A DNA stretch of 64,000 nucleotides from Palsa-360 sp963710315. Its GTDB lineage: Bacteria > Acidobacteriota > Terriglobia > Acidiferrales > UBA7541. Every line of letters starts with the position of its first letter. Positions within the stretch are counted from its first letter, which is position 1. Under the pieces are notes generated by a model that was not told the origin of the DNA, did no database searches, and worked only from the letters and a program-made list of their open reading frames with translations. Of this stretch, positions 32,924 to 41,965 are shown piece by piece. Location of the stretch: contig CAVPZW010000009.1 in assembly GCA_963710315.1 (NCBI GenBank), positions 186,001 through 250,000 of the forward strand, in the 5' to 3' direction. The position numbers were made by a program, and so were the translations under genes.

Positions 32924-33500
32924 ATTTTTTCTGGCGGGCCTAGCGCTCGCCGCATCTTCCGCTGCAGCGCAAGGTCCCATGCCCGCTTACAAAGGGATTG
33001 GCGCTCCCGCAACGAAGCAGGAAATCGCAGCCGAAGATTTTTCCATCAGCCGTGAAGGCAAAGGGCTGCCTGCGGGCAGCGGTTCGGCAAAAGAAGGCGC
33101 GGAAATTTATCTTGCGAAATGCGCGGTGTGCCACGGGCCCAATGGAGAAGGCGCAAAGATCGGTCCTGCGCTGGTGACGGACAAGAACGCCCATGAAACG
33201 TTGACCACCATGAAGCCGGTACGATCGCTGGGAGCCTACTGGCCCTACGCAACGATGGTCTGGGATTACATTCACCGCGCCATGCCGCGCAATCAGACTG
33301 GGACGCTCTCACCCAGCGAAATATATTCCGTGACGGCGTTCATCCTCTACAAGAACGGAATCATCCAGGAAGGCGAAGTGCTGGACGCCAAAACATTGCC
33401 GAAAGTGCAGATGCCCAATCGCGATGGGTTCGTTCCCGCGCGATTGGAAGACATCCCCGACGAACACAAGCGCGGCTGCAAGCAAGGCATCTGCCCCTGA
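32910..33500 (+). CDS. SoxD-like c-type cytochrome, copy 2
   Basis: 196 residues, ATG inside the end of the SoxC-like gene (translational coupling). Signal peptide about 1-21, one haem motif CAVCH, then AYWPYATMVWDYIHRAMP, VTAFILYKNGIIQEG and LPKVQMPNRDGFVP. The C-terminal RGCKQGICP mirrors copy 1. A bidirectional terminator follows 27 bases downstream. Confidence 0.88.
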   Translation: MRFSKFFLAGLALAASSAAAQGPMPAYKGIGAPATKQEIAAEDFSISREGKGLPAGSGSAKEGAEIYLAKCAVCHGPNGEGAKIGPALVTDKNAHETLTTMKPVRSLGAYWPYATMVWDYIHRAMPRNQTGTLSPSEIYSVTAFILYKNGIIQEGEVLDAKTLPKVQMPNRDGFVPARLEDIPDEHKRGCKQGICP

Positions 33501-33527
33501 AAGACTCAAGATCGTGAATCGTAATTG

Positions 33528-33564
33528 AAAAGGCCCCGCGTCTTTAAGCACGCGGGGCCTTTTT
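33528..33564. terminator. Bidirectional rho-independent terminator
   Basis: A 14-bp stem AAAAGGCCCCGCGT / ACGCGGGGCCTTTT with A- and T-runs at both ends. It serves the SoxCD-like operon (plus) and the malate synthase gene (minus), which converge here. Confidence 0.9.
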
Positions 33565-33621
33565 GCGTTATTGGAGAAGGAAAATCCTGGCCCGCCGTGG
33601 CGGGCGAGCTACAGCGCGATG

Positions 33622-35211
33622 CTACGCCAGATAGGCGTAGGCGTCGGTGGTCAGGAACTCGTGGAACGTGGGGCTGGTCATGAGTTCCACCAGAATCTTC
33701 CCCGCGGTCGTAAGTTTCCCGGCGTTGAATTTTTCCGCGCCCATCTGGTTCTTCAACTTCTCAAGCACCGAAGCCGTGGCTTCGCGGACCAATTGCGGCG
33801 TGACCGTTTGTCCGTTTTCCAGCTTGGAGCCGTGCTTGCACCATTGCCAGACCTGCGTGCGGGAGATTTCCGCGGTGGCGGCGTCTTCCATCAAGTTGTA
33901 GATGGGAACGCAGCCGTTTCCATCCAGCCATGCGGCCAGATACTGCAAGCCGACGTCGATATTCCACTTCAGGCCTTCCTCGGTGATGGTGCCTTTGGGA
34001 ATGGCCAGCAGGTCCTTCGCGGTGATGTTCACCACGTCGCGCTTGGTGTCGATTTGATTTGGGCCTTTCATATGCGCGTCGAAAATATCCTTGGCCACGG
34101 AGACCAGGCCGGGATGCGCAACCCACGTGCCGTCATGCCCAGCCAGCACTTCGCGCAGCTTGTCCTCGCGAACTTTGGCCAGGGCTTTTTCGTTGGCGAC
34201 CGGATCGTTCTTGATGGGAATCTGCGCGGCCATTCCGCCCATGGCGTGCGCGCCACGTCGATGGCAGGTGTGGATCAGCAGTTCCACGTAGGAAGCCAGG
34301 AAATGCTGGGTCATGGTGACTTCGGCGCGATTGGGCAGAATGAAATCGGGGCGGCTGCTGAACTTCTTGATGAAGCTGAAAATGTAGTCCCAGCGTCCGC
34401 AGTTGAGGCCGGAGGAGTGTTCGCGCAGCTCGTACAGGATTTCGTCCATTTCGAAGGCCGCGAGAATCGTTTCGATCAGCACCGTGGCGCGAAACGTGCC
34501 GCGAGGAATACCCAGGAATTCCTGCGCGAAATTGAAAACGTCGTTCCACAGGCGCGCTTCCAGATGACTCTCGATCTTGGGCAGGTAGAAGTAGGGCGCC
34601 GTTCCGCGAGCGATCTGATTCTTGGCGTTGTGGAAGACAAACAGGCCGAAGTCAAACAGCGCGCCGGATATGGGCTTGCCGTCCACCAGGAAATGCTTTT
34701 CATCGAGGTGCCATCCGCGCGGGCGAACCAGCAACGTGGCGGTCTTCTCGTTGAGCTTGTAATTCTTGCCTTCGGGACTTGTAAAGGTGATGGTGCGGTT
34801 GATGGCGTCGCGAATGTTGATGTGGCCGTCCAGGTTGTTGGTCCAGGTCGGTGAGTTGGAGTCCTCGAAATCGGCCATGAACACGTTCGCGCCGCAATTG
34901 AGCGCGTTGATGATCATCTTGCGGTCAACTGGGCCTGTAATTTCGACGCGCCGGTCCATCAGGTCCGCGGGAATGGAAGCAACGGACCACTCGGCCTTGC
35001 GAATGTCCGCGGTTTCGGGAAGAAAGTCGGGCAATTCGCCCTTGTCAATTCTGGCTTGCCGCTCGCGCCGCTTGCTGAGCAGTTCCTGCCTGCGCCCCTC
35101 GAAGGTAGAAGAGAGCTTCTTCAGAAACGCGACCGCGTCGGGAGTCAGCACGGATTTGTGAGCGTCGGAAACCGGCGCGGTAATCTGGATCTCAATGATT
35201 GGACTTGCCAT
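33622..35211 (-). CDS. aceB: Malate synthase A
   Basis: 529 residues, full length for the AceB type. Core motifs: FMADFEDSNSPTW, RPRGWHLDEKH, YFYLPKIESHLEARLW, TVLIETILAAFEMDEILYEL (active-site Glu), GLNCGRWDYIFSFIKK, GGMAAQIPIK, HDGTWVAHPGLV and VPIYNLMEDAATAEISR. It condenses glyoxylate and acetyl-CoA to malate. No isocitrate lyase is adjacent; the neighbouring OxlT-like transporter may connect it to oxalate/glyoxylate metabolism. Confidence 0.95.
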   Translation of the reverse strand: MASPIIEIQITAPVSDAHKSVLTPDAVAFLKKLSSTFEGRRQELLSKRRERQARIDKGELPDFLPETADIRKAEWSVASIPADLMDRRVEITGPVDRKMIINALNCGANVFMADFEDSNSPTWTNNLDGHINIRDAINRTITFTSPEGKNYKLNEKTATLLVRPRGWHLDEKHFLVDGKPISGALFDFGLFVFHNAKNQIARGTAPYFYLPKIESHLEARLWNDVFNFAQEFLGIPRGTFRATVLIETILAAFEMDEILYELREHSSGLNCGRWDYIFSFIKKFSSRPDFILPNRAEVTMTQHFLASYVELLIHTCHRRGAHAMGGMAAQIPIKNDPVANEKALAKVREDKLREVLAGHDGTWVAHPGLVSVAKDIFDAHMKGPNQIDTKRDVVNITAKDLLAIPKGTITEEGLKWNIDVGLQYLAAWLDGNGCVPIYNLMEDAATAEISRTQVWQWCKHGSKLENGQTVTPQLVREATASVLEKLKNQMGAEKFNAGKLTTAGKILVELMTSPTFHEFLTTDAYAYLA

Positions 35212-35317
35212 TCGGACCTACCTCCAGTTGGATTGTGAATTCGTAAGGTGCGTGCACTAATCCTACCAGAAACGCGCCTGGATGAAAAAACGCGGGAGAC
35301 ATACAAGGCGTCTCTGT

Positions 35318-35402
35318 TGGACAGGTACTCGTGGCTGTCGCCGCTGCTCCGGGCACGCCCGGATATGGAAATAATGAGGGCGGCCAGAAGTGGCTGTCCT
35401 AA
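35318..35402. repeat. Degenerate palindromic repeat, family C
   Basis: Arms TTGGACAGGTACTCGTGGCTGTC and AAGTGGCTGTCC match imperfectly around a small TCCGGGC-ACG-CCCGGA hairpin. It lies in the 187-base gap between the transporter stop and the malate synthase start and reaches the transporter stop codon. Confidence 0.5.
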
Positions 35403-36649
35403 GATTCCACAGTCTTCGCGGGGGCCGCGATGGGCGCTTCCTTCAGCTTGGTTGGATGCGGCACGGCGATCAACGCTGCCGCCATAATGGCGGTAATGAG
35501 GGCCAGCGTGGCGCTCCCGTAAAACACGATGGTCCAGGAGCCCATCTTTTCGAAGAGCAGCGCGGCAAGTCCTCCGGCCAGGATCGAAGCCAGTCCCTTG
35601 GAGCTGTAAAGGAACGCATAGTTGGAACCTGAATTTTTGATTCCAAAAAAATCCGCCATGGCGGCTGGGAAGAGCGAATAGATTTCTCCCCAAGTGAAAA
35701 GCACCACCGCCAGCAGGCTGACAAACCAGAAGGGAGAGTTGCGGCCTAATCGAAGGACGCTGACAAGAGCCAGCGCCTGAATCAGAAAGGCGATGATCAT
35801 GGTTCGCTCGCGGCCAACGTGGTCCGATACCCAGCCCCAGAAAATCCGGCCCGCCCCGTTTGCCAGGGAATTCACAAATATAGCCAAGGTGAAGACGGCC
35901 TTGGCGATGCCGAGCGTGTCCGCCACGGAACCGAGTTGAGCGGTGACCATCAATCCGCCGATGCCCATCATCAGCATCATGGCGTAGAGCATATAAAACT
36001 GGTACGTGCCCAGCATTTCCGAGGATGTAAATTGCTCCGCGTTGGCTCTAACCTTGAACCTGCTTCCAGCCTTTTTCCCCGCAATCTGTGGATCGTTGGG
36101 GTCCGGATTCACCATTAATTGCGAAACCAGCAAGATGATAATTCCCTGCCCGATGCCGGTGTACAAAAAGGCGGAGCGATAATCTTGCGTACGAATAATG
36201 CGGGAAATAAAAGGAACAAATAGCGCCGCGCCCGATCCGAAACCCGCGGCGATCAGGCCTGAGGCCAAGCCTAGCTTGTCCGGAAACCACTTCAATCCGA
36301 CAATAGTGGAACCACAGTAAACCAGTGCGGCGCCGATCCCTGCCAGTGAATAGAGTTCGTACAAGCCCATCAGGGTATGGGCCCGGCCCATCCCCACCCA
36401 TCCCACCCCGCACATCACTGCGCCCACAGACATGAAGAAGCGCGGACCCAGCTTGTCCATGAAGCGGCCCGTGAACGGCTGCACCCAGGTTTCAAACGCG
36501 ATGAATAGCGTGAAGCCCCACTGCACATCGGACAATTTCCAGCCGGTTGCGCCCATCATGGGCTTCACGAACAAAGCCCAGGCGTACTGGAAATTGGCGA
36601 TCATGGCCATCGCGACGATGGAGCCGATCAGGCGCACCCAGCGATTCAT
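35399..36649 (-). CDS. Major facilitator transporter, oxalate/formate antiporter (OxlT)-like
   Basis: 416 residues with 12 predicted membrane helices. OxlT-like features: FQYAWALFVKPMMGATGWKLSD at the N-terminus, the motif-A-like loop GRFMDKLGPRF, a cytoplasmic middle loop (about 200-225) and the second-half loop GWVSDHVGRERTM. It probably exchanges small organic anions. It is upstream of malate synthase in the direction of transcription, but 187 bases with a repeat separate them, so an operon is uncertain. Confidence 0.85.
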   Translation of the reverse strand: MNRWVRLIGSIVAMAMIANFQYAWALFVKPMMGATGWKLSDVQWGFTLFIAFETWVQPFTGRFMDKLGPRFFMSVGAVMCGVGWVGMGRAHTLMGLYELYSLAGIGAALVYCGSTIVGLKWFPDKLGLASGLIAAGFGSGAALFVPFISRIIRTQDYRSAFLYTGIGQGIIILLVSQLMVNPDPNDPQIAGKKAGSRFKVRANAEQFTSSEMLGTYQFYMLYAMMLMMGIGGLMVTAQLGSVADTLGIAKAVFTLAIFVNSLANGAGRIFWGWVSDHVGRERTMIIAFLIQALALVSVLRLGRNSPFWFVSLLAVVLFTWGEIYSLFPAAMADFFGIKNSGSNYAFLYSSKGLASILAGGLAALLFEKMGSWTIVFYGSATLALITAIMAAALIAVPHPTKLKEAPIAAPAKTVES

Positions 36650-36693
36650 TCGATGTATCCTCCCAAGAAAACCACGTTGAACGCGGGTTCAGT

Positions 36694-36775
36694 GGGACAG
36701 CCACTCTTGGCTGCCCTCTTCCATTGCATTGCTGAATCAGCACGGGGTTACAGGGACAGCAAGGAGTGGCTGTCC
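36694..36775. repeat. Palindromic repeat, family C variant
   Basis: GGGACAGCCACTCTTGGCTG in the left arm and AGCAAGGAGTGGCTGTCC in the right arm, with an unrelated centre. It has GGGACAG in place of GTAGCACAG. Confidence 0.65.
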
Positions 36776-36925
36776 AACCAAAGCCACCGCCCTGATCCGA
36801 TCCATGCTCAATATGAATGGGAGATAGTACCAAAAATTGATTCGGAATCGAGGCGATTTAAGTCAACTCAATGCGGGTGAACGATTCAGGACAGGTAGCA
36901 ATGAAGATAGGACGGAGAGGAGAAT

Positions 36926-36954
36926 CCGCACCCTTGAAACCCACAAGGGTGCGG
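36926..36954. repeat. Hairpin repeat CCGCACCCTT / AAGGGTGCGG
   Basis: A perfect 10-bp stem with loop GAAACCCAC, followed by CACCCC and an A-run. On the plus strand it looks terminator-like but no T-run follows. Confidence 0.5.
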
Positions 36955-36960
36955 CACCCC

Positions 36961-36999
36961 AAAAAAATAACGGCCAGGCTTGGTTGCCGCGTGGCCGTT
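36961..36999 (-). terminator. Rho-independent terminator of the DUF1501 gene
   Basis: Minus strand: AACGGCCA, loop, TGGCCGTT, then ATTTTTTT. It begins about 20 bases past the DUF1501 stop. Confidence 0.8.
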
Positions 37000-37018
37000 C
37001 TTCACTTTCAATAAACAA

Positions 37019-38267
37019 CTAGGTTTTCAGCAAGCGAGGAAATTTCACCGGGCTATTGTCAAAACCAGGGAAAACACCGCGCAAATTGTTGGCGCCCAGG
37101 TGTCCGGCGATGACTTCGCCGAGGACGGAGCGAAAATCGGTGGTGAGCGCCAGGTCGCGGCCTTCGTTCAACTGGCCCGGAGCGAGGCCCGGCCACTTGC
37201 CGTAAACTTTTCCGCCTTTCACCGGACCGCCCATCACAAACATGCAATTGGCGTGGCCGTGGTCGGTGCCGCGATTGCCGTTTTCGTGCGCTGTGCGGCC
37301 GAATTCGGACATGGTGACAACGACGATGTCTTCCATGCGGTCGCCCATGTCCTGGTGGAACGCGGCGAGGCCCTGCCCCATATCGCGCAGCAGGTTCGCC
37401 ATTTGTCCCTGCGCGCCGCCTTCGTTCACGTGATTGTCCCAGCCTCCGGTATCGACGAAGCCGACTTCCATGCCGATGTCGGCCTTGAGCAGTTGCGCGA
37501 CCTGTTGCAGCGTCTGGCCGACGCGGCTCTTGGGATAGTCGGCGCCATTTTCGGGCTGGAAGCGCGAAGGGTCGGCCTTGCGCAGCATGTCAATCGCTTC
37601 AAATGTTTCCGTGCCGGTGCCGCGCAGAACTTTGTCGACCGTCTGCGCGTACAGCGCTTCGAAGCCGCCCTGCACGGCGTTGGACTGGCTCATCACACGA
37701 AATTGTTTCACGTCGGCAAGAGCGATTGCCGGCGCCGCGCCGCGCAACGTGAGCGGAAGATTCGGACCCATGGCCACCGCGCGGAAAGGCGAGGCGTCCT
37801 GCTCGCTCATGCCATTGACGTGTGCGATTCAGCCAGCCGTCGTCCGTGGATTTTACGCCCGGCGTGCCGGACTCCATGAAATCCTGCGCGTCGAAATGCG
37901 AGCGCGTCGTGTCGGGCGAACCTGCTGCGTGCACGATGGCGAGTTGCCCGTTGTGAAACAGCGGCGCGAGCGGCGCGAGACTGGGATGCAGGCCGAAGAA
38001 GCCGTCGAGATCGACTGCGGCGTCTTCGCCGCCGCTGCGCGGCTGCGGAATCGCAATGGTCGGGCGAATGTGGTAGTAATTCTCTTCGCCAAACGGCACC
38101 ACGATATTCAGCCCGTCGGCCGCGCCGCGCTGGAACAGCACGATCAGCTTTTTCTTGTTCGGCATGGGCGTCGCGGCCACGGCGCGCTGCAGGAACGCGG
38201 GAATAGTGCTCATGCCGATCATGGCCACGCCGCCGCTCTTCAGGAAAACGCGCCGAGAAACTTTCAT
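37019..38267 (-). pseudogene. DUF1501 protein (Tat-exported), +1 frameshift
   Basis: The frame starts at ATG 38267 (GGAGA upstream) with a Tat leader (VSRRVFLKSGGVAMIGMS) and the family motifs LIVLFQRGAADGLNIVVPFGE, LHPSLAPL and SHFDAQDFMESGTPG. At about 37825, after DGWLNRT, one extra base shifts the frame. The second frame resumes with VNGMSEQDASPFRAVAMG and completes the domain: FVDTGGWDNHVNEG, VVVTMSEFGRTAHENGNRGTDHG and VYGKWPGL. Restored, it would be about 415 residues. DUF1501 proteins pair with DUF1800, as here, and are exported proteins of unknown function related to the sulfatase/alkaline phosphatase fold. Confidence 0.85.
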
Positions 38268-38362
38268 GATCGATTCTCCTTCGCACCTGCTCATTCAGCA
38301 CGCACTGTCTTCTGTAGTTCCGCAAAATCGGCGCGACAAGCTGCCGAAGCCTATCGCTATCC

Positions 38363-40360
38363 TCACCGCCGCTGGAACTCGGGCGAGCCCAGGACTAATC
38401 CCGCGATCATCGCCGCGTTCACGTGCTTGACCGGGTCGTCCAAGGCTCGCCTGCAAAATCTGCGGATCGTCCAACTGCTTTTCCAGCGTGTCGCGAGTTT
38501 GCTGCGACGCCTGGCCGCCCAGCAACACTTGAATCGCGTGGTCGAGCGTCGCGTGCGGATTCGGCGGCCGTATCGCTGCCCAGCAGAGACTCAACGTCCA
38601 CCTGCGCGCCGCGAAGGCGATTGGCCGTCAGCGCGAGCGAAAAATTCATCCGGTTGAGCAACGCGCCGGTATTCACCCAGGCGTCGGCCTTGTCGGAATA
38701 GCCGGTCGGAGGCTCGCATTGATAGAGCGGCTGGCCGATGCGGCTGGTCCATTGCACCAGCAGGAGCGGCATTTCCACTTCCGCGCCAACCGCGCGCGCG
38801 GCCGATGCCACAAGCTCAAACGGCGTCTTGATCTTGCGCGCGATACGCTTCCTTCGACCAGAACTCGGGCGAATAGATCATCGTGTGCAGAACTTCACGG
38901 ATGTCGCCATCGGATTTCAAGAATGTTTGCGCCATGCGGTTCACCAGCGCCTCCGGCGGATTGTCGGAAACAAAGCGCTGCGCCAGTTCGAAGGAAATAT
39001 GGTGCGCCGTGTGAGGGTCGCGCGCCAGAAAGTCCAGGACTTCTTCGCCGTCCTTCATTCCTCCGGCGTGGATCTGGTGTCCGAGCACGGTCTTCGCGCT
39101 GTTGTCGTGGATGCGATCGTCAAAGAAAAATTCCGGATCGCGTCGCGGCTGGCGGATGCTCCATCCGGTGAATGCTTTTGCGACGTTGATGACGTCGTCC
39201 TGCGTGTATCCGCCATCCACGCCGAGCGTGTGCAGTTCCATCAGTTCGCGGCCGTAATTCTCGTTCAGGCCGCGCTCCTGCTTTTGCTTGGCGTTCGGTT
39301 CGTTCGCGCCTGCATTTCCCGCGGGCTGCCCTTGCCGAAAGCGAGGCATGCCGAATTGCCCGCCGCGCATTTGCCGCCGCGCCTGCTGTTGGTCCTGCAA
39401 TTTCTGCCAGGCTACAGGATCGGCGGAGAGCCAGTTGTCCAGATAAAACAGCATGGCGGGGCTCTTGGCAGTGGCACCCAGCAGATCGCGGAATTTGCCC
39501 ATGGCATACGGGCGAATGGCGTCGCGCTCGTATGAGGTGATGAGCCAGCGGTCCGCGCCCTTGGCGGCGAACACATTGAAGTGGTTGTACCAGAAATCGA
39601 CCATCATTTCGTTAAGCTGGCGCTCGCTGTAAACGGCGCGCGTCATCTTGGCCATGGACAGTTCGGCCACAATACGCTGCGGCAGGCGGATTTGCTCGTA
39701 GTTGATCATGCGGTTGCCGGAGCCGCCCTGGCCCTTGGCTTGCGCTTTGTCTTTCGCGGGGTTGGCGTTCAGGTCGTTGTCCACAGTGTCAAAATTGGGC
39801 ATATGCAGCGCGTCGGCCATTTGCATATCTCTCTGGGGGCCGGCCTGAGCCTCGGCCTGCATCGGCTGCATGGCTGCACGTAAGCGTTGCTGCTGCTCTT
39901 GTTTGTATTGCTCAAGCGAAATGCCCTCGCGGCGCGCGGCAACTTGCGGCTCTGGAAACTCATCGAGCAGTTTCGCGGAAGACATTTTCAAGGTGGGAAA
40001 ACGATCGAGGCGCGCATCGAGCGCGGAGTCGTCAATCGAATCCGGATGCAACTGCTGGTCGATCCATTTTTGCAAGCCGATCTGCTTGACTCGCTCGACA
40101 TCTCCAGGACGTGGCCCGAAACCCAGCCGGTTGAGCGCCTGCAGGATGGCTTCCTCATCGCCCAGCCCTTCGGTGGGCAAGCCCTTCCCCAATCTTGAAG
40201 ACTCCGACGACTTCGCCTGGCTGTTTTTTTGATCGGGCGCGGCCAGAAGGAATGGCGCCGCGAATGTGGCCGCAGCCACAAGGAAGATAACGATCATTCC
40301 GGCAAGGGATGCCGAACGAGTAGGGCTCGAATTGGCTTTGCGGGAAGAAACTCGCTTCAT
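38363..40360 (-). pseudogene. DUF1800 protein, three +1 frameshifts in the C-terminal fifth
   Basis: From ATG 40360 (GGGGAG upstream): signal/anchor helix, then the DUF1800 core (ALNRLGFGPRPGDVERV, MMVDFWYNHFNVFAAKG, NENYGRELMELHTLGVDGGYTQDDV, VAKAFTGW). The first frame fails after SKEAYRA (about 38845). A second frame carries KTPFELVASAARAVGAEV through VDVESLLGSDTA (to about 38570). A third carries HATLDHAIQVLLGGQ to QILQAS (about 38450). A fourth gives LDDPVKHVNAAMIAGLVLG and SPEFQRR, with a stop at 38363. Each join needs removal of one base. It is co-oriented with and upstream of DUF1501. Confidence 0.85.
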
Positions 40361-40559
40361 TTTCACATCTCCCCATGTGGGAGTATGCGCGGCTGGCACG
40401 GTATAGTGGCGGCCAGTTCTTGCGCAATCAGTTTAACCCCATGGAAAAGGAAAAGTTGCGATGTGGAATGAACCCGTGCCTTTACAGTACGCAATACAGA
40501 GATATATCCGAGCGCACAAAACCCGTCCGGAGCAGTAGAAATTTTCGAGGCCGGTCCGC

Positions 40560-40829
40560 TCAGCCCAAGCCAACTGGCCCGGCCTCGGGCAAATTCAAGC
40601 GTTCTCGGGCAGACCGGAAGGCATCCACGCTCCAGACATCCTGAGGCTCATCGTGACGCAGGACAAAATAATCGCCGTCCTCGGTGCGGACGCGGAAATA
40701 GATCGCGCCAGGCGAATACCACCTGTCTTCTACTTCCCGGATTTCGAAGGTATGCCCGCGCAAGGTGAACCTGGTAGGACGCTCATCGGCCCGATAACCG
40801 GCATAGCATTCGACGCGCATTTCGCCCAT
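40560..40829 (-). CDS. Small hypothetical protein (DUF6504-like)
   Basis: 89 residues from ATG 40829 (MGEMRVECYAGYRADERP). A longer start at 40931 would overlap the YihY-like gene. The sequence RFTLRGHTFEIREVEDRWYSPGAIYFRVRTEDGDYFVLRH is a compact all-beta pattern found in small conserved proteins of unknown function that follow or precede DNA repair or metabolism genes. It lies 59 bases after the YihY-like stop, so it may share its transcript. Confidence 0.65.
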   Translation of the reverse strand: MGEMRVECYAGYRADERPTRFTLRGHTFEIREVEDRWYSPGAIYFRVRTEDGDYFVLRHDEPQDVWSVDAFRSARERLNLPEAGPVGLG

Positions 40830-40887
40830 CGCTGCCTCCAATGACGGAACCCATACAAAGCCATTATACTCCGATGAGGGCAGAAGG

Positions 40888-41778
40888 TCAGTTCGATGAT
40901 TCGTCCAACTCGGCGTTGTAGGCCGCGCCAATCAGCAGGATTGTGGCCGTCATCTGCATCCAGAGCATGAGGCCGATGGTCACGGCCAAGCCTCCATAGA
41001 TGAGGCTGTAGGGCACGGTTCGCAAATAAAATCCCAGGGCGATGCTGACGGTCCACCACAAAACCGTGGCAACCTCAGCGCCAGGCAGGTGGGCCCTGAG
41101 GCCATGATGGCCAGGCCGCCCCACACGGTAGATCACCGTGAGAACCATCAACGCAATCAGCAAGGAAACGATGATATACAAACCGCTCCAGGCCAGCCGA
41201 ATGAGCACGGGCATCGAAGAAATGTGCAGCATTCGGTTGCGCACTGTCCTGCCGAAAACAACCAGGTTCACGATGAGAATCGACGGGACAATGGTTGCGC
41301 TCAGCAAAAGCAAAGCCCGCACGTGGATGCTGACGATACCAAGCCGCTTCTGGTCGCCGTAAATCATGCGGAAGCCTTCCATCAGCAGCTTCATCATTTG
41401 CGTTCCCGCAACCAATGTTCCGCCAAGTCCCAGCAAGACCCACTGCCAGGATTGCGTGCCATGCCGCCCGAGAAAATTGTTGAGAATGCCGAGCGTCCCT
41501 GGAGGAAGGACGATGCGCAGGCGGTCGATCATGCCCTGCAGCGCCTGGCGAAATGCGGCGGACCCGGCCACCGCCCCCAGCACAACGAGAATCATGGGAG
41601 AAAACGCCAGAAACATGTTGAAGGCAACGGCTTGCGACAAGGTGATGCAGCCTGGAACGACGCGAAGGACTGCGCGGTAGAACCGATGCAAAAACGCTGA
41701 AATCGTTTGCGGGTTCAATGTTTTCTCAGGCCAATCGCCGTCAGGATAGCTTACTTTGGCGCGATTGGGGAAACGCAT
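40888..41778 (-). CDS. YihY/UPF0761 family inner-membrane protein
   Basis: 296 residues from ATG 41778 (MRFPNRAKVSYPDGDW). Six membrane helices; family marks are ITLSQAVAFNMFLAFSPMILV, an amphipathic segment with LNNFLGRHGTQSW, and VLTVIYRVGRPG followed by LPGAEVATVLWW. Once called RNase BN, the family has no proven enzyme activity. The start is divergent from the class II aldolase gene and lies close to a possible TTGACA box at 41820 on the plus strand. Confidence 0.85.
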   Translation of the reverse strand: MRFPNRAKVSYPDGDWPEKTLNPQTISAFLHRFYRAVLRVVPGCITLSQAVAFNMFLAFSPMILVVLGAVAGSAAFRQALQGMIDRLRIVLPPGTLGILNNFLGRHGTQSWQWVLLGLGGTLVAGTQMMKLLMEGFRMIYGDQKRLGIVSIHVRALLLLSATIVPSILIVNLVVFGRTVRNRMLHISSMPVLIRLAWSGLYIIVSLLIALMVLTVIYRVGRPGHHGLRAHLPGAEVATVLWWTVSIALGFYLRTVPYSLIYGGLAVTIGLMLWMQMTATILLIGAAYNAELDESSN

Positions 41779-41965
41779 TGAATATTTTTGCCGGATGTCA
41801 AACCGTACACATTCGATGATTGACATGGAGCGGCAAATCGGTGTATCCGATGTGCTGCCAATCATTTCAAGTTTTGGTCAAGTCTTGCAAACGATCCCTT
41901 CGAGTGTGGCATGGGGGGCTTCCGTGCAAGGCGACTCTATCAAATCGATTTCCAAGGAGATTTCA

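Larger units (their letters stand above)
36650..37018. other. Intergenic region with repeats and a terminator
   Basis: Contains a family C-like repeat (36694-36775), a hairpin repeat (36926-36954) and the terminator of the DUF1501 gene (36961-36999). No gene is supported. Confidence 0.6.

Noticed and set aside
33571..34854. 427-codon plus-strand ORF opposite malate synthase
   Set aside because: Antisense shadow; malate synthase motifs fill the other strand throughout.
38363..38860. Programmed ribosomal frameshifting in DUF1800
   Set aside because: Three shifts without slippery sequences, all of the same single-base type, fit error or decay better.
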